Below, piece by piece: positions 30,746-38,920 of a DNA stretch of 64,000 nt. The notes below the pieces were generated by a model. The model was not told the origin of the DNA. It saw nothing but the letters and a program-made list of their open reading frames with translations, and searched no databases. Both the position numbers and the translations under genes were made by a program. Location: contig NZ_JBHLWM010000006.1 of NCBI RefSeq assembly GCF_042432815.1, positions 1-64,000 of the forward strand, given 5' to 3'. The stretch comes from Rhodopseudomonas telluris (GTDB lineage: Bacteria > Pseudomonadota > Alphaproteobacteria > Rhizobiales > Xanthobacteraceae). The stretch's first letter is position 1; the number at the start of each line of letters is the position of its first letter.

Positions 30746-33700
30746 CTAGAACGACACCTTGACGCGTCCGGTCACCAGATGGGTCACGGCGTCGCTGCTG
30801 CCGACGATGGCGTCGTAGCCGAGCGAGACCTGCGTCGCCTGGCCGAGTCGTCCGGTGACGCCGGTGCCGAATACGCCGCGGTCGCGGATGCCCTGGCCGG
30901 TGAAGGTGGTGAACACGCCCGGCAGCGTCGGCTCGACGAAACTGGCGTCGAGGCCGCGAACGCCATCCTTGAATTCGTGCAGCCAGGCGAGCCGCAGTTC
31001 CGGCGTCAGCACGCCGTTATTGGTCTGGAGATCGTGGGCGATCCGCACGCCCGCGCCTGAGCGCAGCGACTCGGTTCGGTCGGCCGCAACGCTCAGCGCG
31101 GTGATGCCGCCGGCCTCGGTGAATGCATCGGTGGCGACGCGGGTGTATTGCAGGCTCAGCTCCGGCGTGACGACGAAGCCGCCCAACATCCGCAGATCGG
31201 TGCCGATCGCGCCGCGCACCGTGTAATGGTTGCCGTCGAAGCGCGAGCTGTTGGTGGTGCCGAGCGCGACACGGCGATTGTCGTAGCCGTCCCAGCCGTA
31301 GAAGCCGACGACGTTCGCGTACCACCACGGCGCGCGATAGCTGGCGTAGCCGCCGACGCTGCGGCTGGTGATCTTGGTGGTGCTGCCGAGCGTGTCGAGA
31401 TCGCCGCTGGTCAGCGCATAGCCGCCGAACGCGCCGAGCACCCAGCTGTCGGACACGCGCCAGTCGGCGCCGGCGACGACGTTCGCGGTGGTCGACCGGA
31501 ACGCGCTGACGTCCGGCCGCGCGCCCTCGCGCGAACTGCTGAGGCTGGAGCCGACGAACACGCCGAAGCTCGGATCGAGCGCGGCACGCAGCGGCGGCGC
31601 CTTGGTGGGCGCATAGGCCAGCGCATCCGCAGTAGCGCCCCAGCCGGAGGCGGCCAGCGCGTCGCGCGTATTCCACGCGCCGAGCGAGGCCAGCGTGCGC
31701 TCCATGGTCGAGACCGACGCACCGAACATCCCGGCATCGGCCATCGCCAGAGCCGCGCCGGCGCCGCCGAGATCGCTGCCGGCACCGAACCGGCTCTGCA
31801 TCAGCCGCTGGTCGATCAGCGTGCCGGTCTGCGACGCCGAATTCAGCGTCATCCGGCCGAGTGCCTGATAGGAGGCCGGCGACAGCTGCGCCAGCGCCGC
31901 GCCGACATCGGCCGCGCTCGCCACGCTGTCGATCAGGCTCAGTGCATCGGGGCTCGCCGCGACGCTGTTGGAGAGGTTGTCGAACAGCCAGGCCGGGCCG
32001 GCGCTGCCGGGCCTGGACGGGCTGGCGAAGGCCGAGAACGACGGCGCGAACGCGTTCGCCACTTCGAACGAGGTGTAGAGCGTGCCGCCGATATTGACGG
32101 TCTGGCCGGCCGCGAGCTGCGCCCGCTTGGCGTCGGACAGGCCGACCTTGTAGTAGTTCAGCGTATCGATGCCGGCGCCGCCGTTGACCAGGCCGACGAT
32201 GCGCGAGGTCGGCATGATGTTGACGGTGTCGTTGCCGCCTTCCATGTTCACGGCGCGGCCGTTGTTACCGATGATGGTGCCGTAGTTGGTCAGGACGTCC
32301 GCGCCCTCGCCCATCTGGATCGCCGAGCCATCGCCGCGGATGAAGCGGGCCGAGCCGGTGCCGGTGTAAGTGACCCCGTCGAGCGTGCCGACCGATCGGG
32401 TGTCCGGCGTGCCGTTCTGCAGCAGCACCACGGCGTTCGGATCCGGGATCGCGCCGTTGCCGATGATGGTGCCGGAATTCACGATCGTATCGTTGTCCGC
32501 CGCGGTGCCGGTCTTGTTCTCGAGCCGGATCGCGAAGCCGTTCTGGCCGACGATGGTGCCGCCCGCGGCGTTGGTGATCGTGGTCGCGGCGACTCCGCTG
32601 CGGGTGCCGTCGGTGTTGGAGTCGTTGTTGACGACGATGCCGTAGGACGCGCCGGAGATCGTGCCGTAGTTGACGATGGTGCCGCCGCCGATCGACAGAC
32701 CTTCGCTGTTGTTGAGGCGGCCACCGGAATCGTAGCCACCGGCGCCGGTGCCTTCGATGATGCCGTAGTTGGTGATGGTGGCGGCGAAATCGACGTCGAC
32801 GCCGTCGCCATCGCCGGTACCGCTGCCGTTATAGGCGCCGGTGATGCGGCCGTAGTTGACCACGGTGCCGGTGCCGTCGGAGCCGACACCCGAGCCGTTG
32901 CGGCCGATGATGGTCGCGCCGGCCTCGTTGGTGACGGTGACGTTGGCGTCGGTGGTGATGCCGTGGCGGAAGCCCGAGATGGTGCCGCCGGACTTGTTGA
33001 TCACCGTGCCCGAATGGCTCTGCCAGTCGATGCCGTCATTGCTGCTGCCGACGACGCCGTCGGAATAGATCAGGCCGTAATTGGTGACAGTCGCGCCCTC
33101 GCCGGGCCGCACCGCATCGGCGCCGGTCGAGCGGATCACACCGGTGGCGCGGTTGATGATCTGGATGGCGCCCGAGGTCAGGTCGTTGAAGTCGATCGCC
33201 TGGCCGGTCGCGGTCGACTGGATGGTCCCGGCATTGTCGATCGTGAAGCTGCCGGTGGTCGCCAGCGTGCTGGCCGTGACCCGGATCGCATCGTCCTGCG
33301 ACTGGATCGTGCCGGTCGCGGTGTTGATCACCTGGAACGACGTCACCGTGCCGAGATTGCTGACGTTGAGATTGATGCCGCGGTTGGCGGTGGTGGTGGC
33401 GTCGATCAGCCCGGCATTGGTAATGGTGGTGCTGCCGGACCCCGGCCGGATCACGTCGTTGCCGAGCGCGCGCAGGATGCCGCCGGCATTGTTGTTGATC
33501 TGCACGGTGCCGGTCGCCGAGCTGTTGCTGGCGAAGTCGAACACCTGTCCGGTGTTGGAGACGATGGTGCCAGAGTTGTTGATCACCACCGTGCCGTTGC
33601 CGATCGAGGTGTTGAGGCGGAACGCGTCGTCCACCGTCGAGATCAGCGCGCCGGCGAAGTTGTTCAGCGTCAGGCTGCGCGGCGGATTGGCGCCCGAGGT

Positions 33701-33991
33701 GTCGATGCCGCGATTGCCCGAGGAAATCGTCCCGGAATTGTTGATGACCACGCCGCCGGCCGGGCCGGTGAAGGTGATCGCGGTGCCGCTCACGTTGAGT
33801 GTGCCGCCGGACTGGACGGTGCCGGTATCGGTGCCGGTCACGGTCTTCGCCGTGGTGTCGGTGGCGCCGACCGCGACGTTGAACGAGGCGGCCTCGGCCG
33901 GGCCGACCAGGATTGTTCCAAGGCTCGTTCCAAGGCTCGTTCCAAGGCTCAGAAACACGAGCCAACTCACGCTGTTATTCCAACGCACCAC
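30746..33991 (-). CDS. Autotransporter (type Va) with beta-helix passenger
   Basis: About 1081 residues. A signal peptide ending VGPAEA is followed by a long passenger (about 35-650) of repeating N-N-S-G-T-I-type strands (VVINNSGTI, ITNAGLIDATT, VVNYGRITG). A linker and a C-terminal autotransporter beta-barrel (about 800-1081) follow, ending in VKVSF with the terminal Phe needed for BAM insertion. The passenger is probably displayed on the surface; adhesion is a common but unproven role. I prefer the GTG at 33991 because it directly precedes the signal peptide and the region beyond is AT-rich with a palindrome; an ATG at 34126 would add 45 residues. The leader contains three SLGT repeats. Confidence 0.88.
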   Translation of the reverse strand: MVRWNNSVSWLVFLSLGTSLGTSLGTILVGPAEAASFNVAVGATDTTAKTVTGTDTGTVQSGGTLNVSGTAITFTGPAGGVVINNSGTISSGNRGIDTSGANPPRSLTLNNFAGALISTVDDAFRLNTSIGNGTVVINNSGTIVSNTGQVFDFASNSSATGTVQINNNAGGILRALGNDVIRPGSGSTTITNAGLIDATTTANRGINLNVSNLGTVTSFQVINTATGTIQSQDDAIRVTASTLATTGSFTIDNAGTIQSTATGQAIDFNDLTSGAIQIINRATGVIRSTGADAVRPGEGATVTNYGLIYSDGVVGSSNDGIDWQSHSGTVINKSGGTISGFRHGITTDANVTVTNEAGATIIGRNGSGVGSDGTGTVVNYGRITGAYNGSGTGDGDGVDVDFAATITNYGIIEGTGAGGYDSGGRLNNSEGLSIGGGTIVNYGTISGASYGIVVNNDSNTDGTRSGVAATTITNAAGGTIVGQNGFAIRLENKTGTAADNDTIVNSGTIIGNGAIPDPNAVVLLQNGTPDTRSVGTLDGVTYTGTGSARFIRGDGSAIQMGEGADVLTNYGTIIGNNGRAVNMEGGNDTVNIMPTSRIVGLVNGGAGIDTLNYYKVGLSDAKRAQLAAGQTVNIGGTLYTSFEVANAFAPSFSAFASPSRPGSAGPAWLFDNLSNSVAASPDALSLIDSVASAADVGAALAQLSPASYQALGRMTLNSASQTGTLIDQRLMQSRFGAGSDLGGAGAALAMADAGMFGASVSTMERTLASLGAWNTRDALAASGWGATADALAYAPTKAPPLRAALDPSFGVFVGSSLSSSREGARPDVSAFRSTTANVVAGADWRVSDSWVLGAFGGYALTSGDLDTLGSTTKITSRSVGGYASYRAPWWYANVVGFYGWDGYDNRRVALGTTNSSRFDGNHYTVRGAIGTDLRMLGGFVVTPELSLQYTRVATDAFTEAGGITALSVAADRTESLRSGAGVRIAHDLQTNNGVLTPELRLAWLHEFKDGVRGLDASFVEPTLPGVFTTFTGQGIRDRGVFGTGVTGRLGQATQVSLGYDAIVGSSDAVTHLVTGRVKVSF
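33915..33950 (-). repeat. Three exact 12-bp tandem repeats in signal-peptide region
   Basis: GTTCCAAGGCTC occurs three times in a row (33915-33926, 33927-33938, 33939-33950). On the coding strand each encodes Ser-Leu-Gly-Thr inside the hydrophobic core of the autotransporter leader. Copy changes would stay in frame. Confidence 0.9.
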
Positions 33992-34006
33992 CGCACCGCC
34001 GCTTGC

Positions 34007-34020
34007 CAAAGTTAACTTTG
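34007..34020. promoter_or_regulatory. Perfect palindrome upstream of autotransporter start
   Basis: CAAAGTTAACTTTG, 14 bp and perfectly self-complementary, lies 16 bp before the GTG at 33991 in an AT-rich patch. It is an operator candidate and an argument for the shorter protein. Confidence 0.4.
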
Positions 34021-34287
34021 TCTTAAATGTGGCATTTGACAGCGGCGTGACACGGCGGGCCCGAAGGCGTGGCTGCGACGGCTTTGCGTGCCTTGCGGCG
34101 GGAACCGATGCGCGCATGCAACGCATGTCCTGGCGTCCGTGGCCGGCACATTGAACGCAGCGGGAGACCGCGACGACCTATCCGCGGGACTTCCGCGCGA
34201 CGCGCGAGTTAGCCCCCTCGGCGGGTCACCCCCGCGCCGCATCGTTCACATCGGAGCGCTCGTCTCCGGCACCGATCAGGAAGTCTC

Positions 34288-34845
34288 ATGTCCGGCTGGA
34301 TCATTCTCGGCGTCATCGTTGCGATCGCGGTGTCCGCGCTCATGGCCTACAATCGCCTGGTGGCGCTGCGGCAACGCGTCAATCAGGCCTTCGCCGACAT
34401 CGACGTGCAGCTCAAGCAGCGCCACGATCTGGTGCCCAACCTGGTCGAGACCGTGAAGGGCTACGCGGCGCACGAGCGCGGCACGCTCGACGACGTCATC
34501 AAGGCGCGCAACGCCGCGATGAGCGCGCAGTCGCCCGGCCAGGTCGCGGCGACCGAGAACCAGCTCACCGGCGCGCTCGGCCGGCTGATCGCGCTCAGCG
34601 AGGCCTATCCGGACCTCAAGGCCAACGCCAACTTCCAGCAGTTGCAGAGCGAACTCGGCGACATCGAGAACAAGATCGCGGCCAGCCGGCGGTTCTTCAA
34701 CAACGCCGTCCAGGAATACAACACCGGCATCCAGCAGATGCCCGCCGCCCTGTTCGCCGCCCCGCTCGGCTTCACCCACAAGGACTATTTCGACCTCGGC
34801 GAAACGCGGACGCAGGTCGAGCAAGTGCCGCAGGTGAAGTTCTAG
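34288..34845 (+). CDS. lemA: LemA family protein
   Basis: 185 residues. One N-terminal membrane helix (about 3-20) is followed by the all-helical LemA domain, with LRQRVNQAFADIDVQLKQRHDLVPNLVETVKGY at about 26-58 and SRRFFNNAVQEYNTGIQ at about 131-147. AGGAAG precedes the ATG. LemA proteins are often encoded beside M48/HtpX-like proteases, as here (35010), separated only by an intergenic repeat. The molecular role is not settled; membrane quality control together with the protease is the usual inference. Confidence 0.93.
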   Translation: MSGWIILGVIVAIAVSALMAYNRLVALRQRVNQAFADIDVQLKQRHDLVPNLVETVKGYAAHERGTLDDVIKARNAAMSAQSPGQVAATENQLTGALGRLIALSEAYPDLKANANFQQLQSELGDIENKIAASRRFFNNAVQEYNTGIQQMPAALFAAPLGFTHKDYFDLGETRTQVEQVPQVKF

Positions 34846-34849
34846 TCTC

Positions 34850-34977
34850 CTCCCCTCCCCCTTGCGGGGAGGGGTCGGGGGTGGGGGGCCGCGAGCACAG
34901 TTGCCTATGGCGCCCCCCACCCGACCCGGCTTCGCTGCGCTCCGCCGGGCCACCCTCCCCGCAAGGGGGAGGGAGGT
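34850..34977. repeat. Dispersed inverted repeat, CCCCTTGCGGGGAGGG type
   Basis: The left arm CCTCCCCCTTGCGGGGAGGGG.. and GGGGTGGGGGGC are mirrored at the right by CCCCCCACCCGAC.. and CACCCTCCCCGCAAGGGGGAGGG. It is related to 38068-38234. It is inserted between lemA and the M48 gene, where it may affect co-transcription. Confidence 0.8.
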
Positions 34978-35009
34978 TTAGGCCAGCTCTGCAATGACTG
35001 GACAGCTTC

Positions 35010-36179
35010 ATGGCCGCCTACGGTCTCTACACCCACATCGCCGCCAACAAAACCCGCTCGGTGCTGCTGCTGATCGGGCTGTTCGCGCTGGTCTATGTGC
35101 TGGTCTATGCGGGCGCGCTGATCGCCGAGGTGATGATCCGGGGCGACGGCAGCGTCGCGTATTATCTGAGCGCCGCCGCCGCGGACCTGGTGAAGGCGCT
35201 GCCGTTCGCGACGGTCGGCGCGGCGCTGTGGATCGCCATCGCCTACTTCTTCCACCAGAAGCTGATCGACGCGGTGACCGGCGGCCGCGACGTCACCCGG
35301 CAGGAGCAGCCGCGGCTGTATAATCTGCTCGAGAATCTGTGCATCTCGCGCGGCATCCCGATGCCGCAGCTGAAAATCGTCGACAGCGAGGCGCTCAACG
35401 CCTTCGCCAGCGGTCTCAATCCGAAGCAATACGCCATCACGGTGACCAGTGGCCTGCTGGCCAATCTCGACGACGCCGAAGTCGAGGCGGTGCTCGGCCA
35501 CGAGCTGACCCACATCAAGAACGGCGACGTCCAGATGATGGTGATCACCATGATCATCGCCGGCGTGGTCGGGTTCTTCGGCGAGATGTTCTTTCGGCTG
35601 TTCTTCCAGGGCGGCTTCCGGTTCGACGGCGGATCAAGCGGGTCGTCCTCGTCGTCCTCGTCTTCGTCCTCGGGTGACCGCAAGAGCGGCGGCGGGGCCG
35701 TGATCGTCGTCATCGTGGCGGTCGTGCTGATCCTGCTGGCCTGGCTGCTGTCGCAGGTGGTCAAGCTGGCGCTGTCGCGGTCGCGCGAATTCCTCGCCGA
35801 TGCCGGCTCGGTGGAACTGACCAAGAACCCCGACGCGATGATCTCGGCGCTGCGCAAGATCGAGAACCGCGGCGAACTTCCGGGCGCGACCTCGGCGGTG
35901 ATGGAGATGTGCCTCGACAATCCGCGGTCGGGCTTCTCCGACCTGTTCGCCACCCACCCGTCGGTCGACGCGCGGGTGGCCGCTCTGGTGAAATTCGCCG
36001 GCGGCCACGATCCAGGCCCGCTGGCGCTGCCGACGTCGCCGGACAGTGCCGATGCGGACACGACGCCGCATGCCGGCGCGCCGGCCGATACCGCCGCTTC
36101 CGCGCAGGCCGGACCGTGGAACGATTCGGCACGGCCGGCCGGCGGCCTGCTGCGCGGACCGTGGGGCAGACGCACCTGA
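35010..36179 (+). CDS. M48-family (HtpX-like) membrane metalloprotease
   Basis: 389 residues. Two N-terminal TM helices (about 18-40 and 65-83) precede the zinc-protease domain with HELTH (164-168), and a third ligand region REFLADAGSVE lies after two more TM segments (about 174-193 and 230-250). Between them is an unusual Gly/Ser tract (209-221, eleven Ser of thirteen residues). The C-terminus is Ala/Pro/Asp-rich and low in complexity. Such proteases cleave misfolded membrane proteins in the cytoplasmic leaflet. It pairs with lemA upstream. Confidence 0.9.
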   Translation: MAAYGLYTHIAANKTRSVLLLIGLFALVYVLVYAGALIAEVMIRGDGSVAYYLSAAAADLVKALPFATVGAALWIAIAYFFHQKLIDAVTGGRDVTRQEQPRLYNLLENLCISRGIPMPQLKIVDSEALNAFASGLNPKQYAITVTSGLLANLDDAEVEAVLGHELTHIKNGDVQMMVITMIIAGVVGFFGEMFFRLFFQGGFRFDGGSSGSSSSSSSSSSGDRKSGGGAVIVVIVAVVLILLAWLLSQVVKLALSRSREFLADAGSVELTKNPDAMISALRKIENRGELPGATSAVMEMCLDNPRSGFSDLFATHPSVDARVAALVKFAGGHDPGPLALPTSPDSADADTTPHAGAPADTAASAQAGPWNDSARPAGGLLRGPWGRRT

Positions 36180-36351
36180 CCCCGCGGTTGCGCCGCTTCG
36201 ACGGCGTTGCGGAAGGATTTGTTGAGATCGCCGCACGCCGTGCGGCCTCGTCATTGAAAAATCCCATGTTTCTGCCATGTTCGCGCCCAAAGCAGGGACA
36301 CGCACCGCGGCGCGCGGTGTCGGGGGATCAATCCGGCCGAGAAGGAATCTC

Positions 36352-37125
36352 ATGGCGAAGCCAGCAGTCATCGTCGTCGGCGCAGACAAGGGCGGCGTGG
36401 GCAAGACCACAGTCTCGCGGACCCTGCTCGACTATTTCAGCGCCAACAACATCCCGACCCGGGCGTTCGACACCGAATCGCCGCGCGGCACCCTGAAGCG
36501 CTTCCATCCGGCCATCACCGAAATCGTCGACATGACGTCGACGGCCGACCAGATGAAGATCTTCGACACGCTGAACAGCGCCGCACCGTCGGTCACCGTC
36601 ATCGACGTCCGCGCCGGCCTGCTGTCGCCGGCGCTGGCCTCGCTCCGCGACATCGGCTTCCTCGACGCGGCGCGCTCCGGCCAGATCACCTTCGCGGTGT
36701 TCCACATCCTCGGCCCGTCGATCGCCTCGCTCGACGAGATCGCCGAGACCGCCAATTTCATGATCGGCGCGAAGTACTTCCTGACGAAGAACTTCATCAA
36801 CAACACCAGCTTCTTTGAGTGGGACCAGGCGACCTACAATTCGTACTTCCACCGCATCAAGGACGCCACCGAGCTGACCATCCCGAAGCTCAACGAGATG
36901 GCGTACGAGCAGGTCGAAGTGTCGTCGGTGCCGTTCCTGAAGTTCGTCGCCAACAAGGGCGTCAACGACGAGCCGGCCAACTACTCCTTCGTGCTGCGCG
37001 GCTATGTGCGGCACTGGCTGGCCAATGTCTGGAGCGAGTTCGACCGCATCCGGCTGACCGATATCGTCGGCAAGGACAAGGGCGGCCGCACCACCGACGT
37101 GGCCGAAGCCGGCGGCGAGAAATAA
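36352..37125 (+). CDS. ParA/MinD-like P-loop ATPase
   Basis: 257 residues from the ATG at 36352 (AAGGA site). The deviant Walker A is KGGVGKT (13-19), and a SIMIBI-type fold follows with VTVIDVRAG (about 83-91) in the Walker B position. No ParB partner gene or helix-turn-helix is present. A second P-loop protein of similar size follows after 88 bp. These features argue for a two-ATPase system that positions or regulates some cargo, not chromosome partition. Function not recognised. Confidence 0.8.
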   Translation: MAKPAVIVVGADKGGVGKTTVSRTLLDYFSANNIPTRAFDTESPRGTLKRFHPAITEIVDMTSTADQMKIFDTLNSAAPSVTVIDVRAGLLSPALASLRDIGFLDAARSGQITFAVFHILGPSIASLDEIAETANFMIGAKYFLTKNFINNTSFFEWDQATYNSYFHRIKDATELTIPKLNEMAYEQVEVSSVPFLKFVANKGVNDEPANYSFVLRGYVRHWLANVWSEFDRIRLTDIVGKDKGGRTTDVAEAGGEK

Positions 37126-37213
37126 TTCGCTTCACCCTGGATTTTGGCTATATCGGGCGAGACATCTTCCGGGCGGCTGAAGCGAGGCCGGCCGGAAAGC
37201 TCGATCGAAGCCA

Positions 37214-37894
37214 ATGTCCCCCAGCCTCTCCCGCACCCCGGTCTACATCATCTGTTCGCCGCGCCCGTTCGTCGGCAAGACGCTGATCGCGCGGCTGTTG
37301 ACAGAGTTTCTGTATCTGGCGCGCGGCTCGGTGACGGCATTCGACGTCAACGTCAAGGAACCGTCGCTGCTCGACTACCTGCCGCGGCTGACCGAGACCG
37401 CCGAGATCGACCACACCTTCGGCAAGATCCAGCTGATGGACCGGCTGATCGTCCATGACGGCGTCGCCAAGGTGATCGACCTCGGCTTTCACGCCTTCGA
37501 CGAGTTCTTCGATACCTTCGCGGAGATCGGCTTCATCAAGGAAGCGGCGCGGCGCCAGATCGCGCCGATCGTGCTGTTCCTCGCCGATACCGATCGCAAT
37601 TCGGCGCGGGCCTACGGGACCCTGCAGGACATCGTCCCGCCGCGGCAACTGATCGCCATCGACAACGAGCACGTCCTGCTCGGCGAGATGCCGCGCGCCT
37701 TCGCCCAGGGCCGGGTGATGCGCATCCGCGCGCTGCCGCCGTTCCTGAAGACCTATATCGACCGGCTGAGCTTCTCGTTCACCGGCTATCTGCGCAGCGA
37801 GCCCGACGCCTCTACCGAACTCAACCAATGGATCCGCCGCAACTACACGGCGTTCCGCGATCTCGACCAGGAGATGACGCAGGCAAGGGTGTGA
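37214..37894 (+). CDS. P-loop ATPase-like protein, partner of ParA-like gene
   Basis: 226 residues. The N-terminal loop CSPRPFVGKT (14-23) resembles a Walker A but lacks the second glycine pattern of the ParA motif. VTAFDVNVKEPSLLDYLP (about 40-57) and VKVIDLGFHAFDEFF-like strands (about 85-100) follow the same fold as the upstream protein. It likely arose by duplication or forms a hetero-pair with that protein. No known family function was recognised. Confidence 0.7.
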   Translation: MSPSLSRTPVYIICSPRPFVGKTLIARLLTEFLYLARGSVTAFDVNVKEPSLLDYLPRLTETAEIDHTFGKIQLMDRLIVHDGVAKVIDLGFHAFDEFFDTFAEIGFIKEAARRQIAPIVLFLADTDRNSARAYGTLQDIVPPRQLIAIDNEHVLLGEMPRAFAQGRVMRIRALPPFLKTYIDRLSFSFTGYLRSEPDASTELNQWIRRNYTAFRDLDQEMTQARV

Positions 37895-37913
37895 CGGCGT
37901 GGCATTGAGAGCG

Positions 37914-38016
37914 TCGTCATCCTGAGGCGCGAGCGCAGCGAGCTTCGAAGGATGCGGCCGAGCAGCGTGACCGATCCTCCGCGGCCACCGCTTCGCGGCG
38001 GCGCCTCAGCATGACG
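37914..38016. repeat. Dispersed inverted repeat, GTCATCCTGAGG type
   Basis: GTCATCCTGAGGCGCGAGCGCAGC..CGAAGGATGCGG at the left, GATCCTCCGCGG..GGCGCCTCAGCATGACG at the right. The arms pair with a few mismatches. Confidence 0.75.
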
Positions 38017-38067
38017 CTGCGACAGGTGTCGCAAGATACTGCAAGTGAATGTAGCCCCGCGCGAGGT

Positions 38068-38234
38068 CGGCGCCCTCGCCCCGCTCTTGCGGGGAGAGGG
38101 CTGGGGTGAGGGGCTGCGACGGATCGGCAGAGGCAGCGCGTAAGGCTATGGACTCAGCTCGCAAACGCCGTGCTCGGGGACCCCCACCCGGCCGGCCTGC
38201 GGCCGTCCACCCTCCCCGCAAGGGGGAGGGTCAA
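38068..38234. repeat. Dispersed inverted repeat, GCCCCGCTCTTGCGGGGAGAGG type
   Basis: CTCGCCCCGCTCTTGCGGGGAGAGGG forms a local hairpin at the left. CCCCCACCCGGCCGG..CACCCTCCCCGCAAGGGGGAGGG forms one at the right. Same group as 34850-34977. It ends just before the stop of apt. Confidence 0.8.
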
Positions 38235-38240
38235 GGGAGA

Positions 38241-38786
38241 TCAGTGCCCGCCGAATTCCATCAGGGTCCGCACCGGGACACCCATGCCGCGCAGCTTGGC
38301 GGCGCCGCCGAGATCCGGCAGGTCGATGATGAAGCAGGCGGCGACGACTTCGGCGCCGGTCTGGCGCAGCAGCTTGATGGCGCCCTCAGCGGTGCCGCCG
38401 GTGGCGATCAGATCGTCGACCAGAATCACACGTTCACCGGGCGCGATGGCGTCGACATGCATTTCGATGATGTCGGTGCCGTATTCCAGCGCATAGGACA
38501 TGCTGACACAAGCGTGCGGCAGCTTGCCCTTCTTGCGGATCGGCACGAAGCCGCTCGACACCTGATGGGCAATGGCGCCGCCGATGATGAAGCCGCGGGC
38601 CTCGATGCCGGCGACCTTGTCGATCTTGGAGCCGGCCCAGGGATGCACCAGTTCGTCGACGGCGCGGCGGAACGCCCGCGGATCGCCCAGCAGCGTGGTG
38701 ATGTCGCGAAACATAATGCCGGGTTTGGGATAGTCCGGAATGGTCCGGACACTGGCCTTCAGATCGTGGGCAAGCTCGGGGGTCAT
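38241..38786 (-). CDS. apt: Adenine phosphoribosyltransferase
   Basis: 181 residues from the ATG at 38786. PRTase fold with the PRPP-binding motif VILVDDLIATGGTAEGA (about 120-136) and the APRT N-terminal PDYPKPGIMFRDITTLL (about 17-33). It salvages adenine to AMP using PRPP. Length matches the family. It stands alone between trpE(G) and repeats on the minus strand. Confidence 0.96.
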   Translation of the reverse strand: MTPELAHDLKASVRTIPDYPKPGIMFRDITTLLGDPRAFRRAVDELVHPWAGSKIDKVAGIEARGFIIGGAIAHQVSSGFVPIRKKGKLPHACVSMSYALEYGTDIIEMHVDAIAPGERVILVDDLIATGGTAEGAIKLLRQTGAEVVAACFIIDLPDLGGAAKLRGMGVPVRTLMEFGGH

Positions 38787-38920
38787 CGGCGCGGGTCTCT
38801 GTTGCGGAGGGATCAATTCATCGGGCGGCGGCCGAGGCAATCCGGCAATTCGGATAACCGCCGCCGGGGAGAGTGCAGCCTGCCCCCGGCGGTACACGCG
38901 TTTGGATCAATTTCGCAAGC

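Noticed and set aside
31148..34015. Long open frame on the plus strand opposite the autotransporter gene (955 codons)
   Set aside because: Composition is Arg/Asp/Gly-rich shadow of the third-position bias of the real gene; no domain is recognisable and the minus-strand frame has a full autotransporter architecture.
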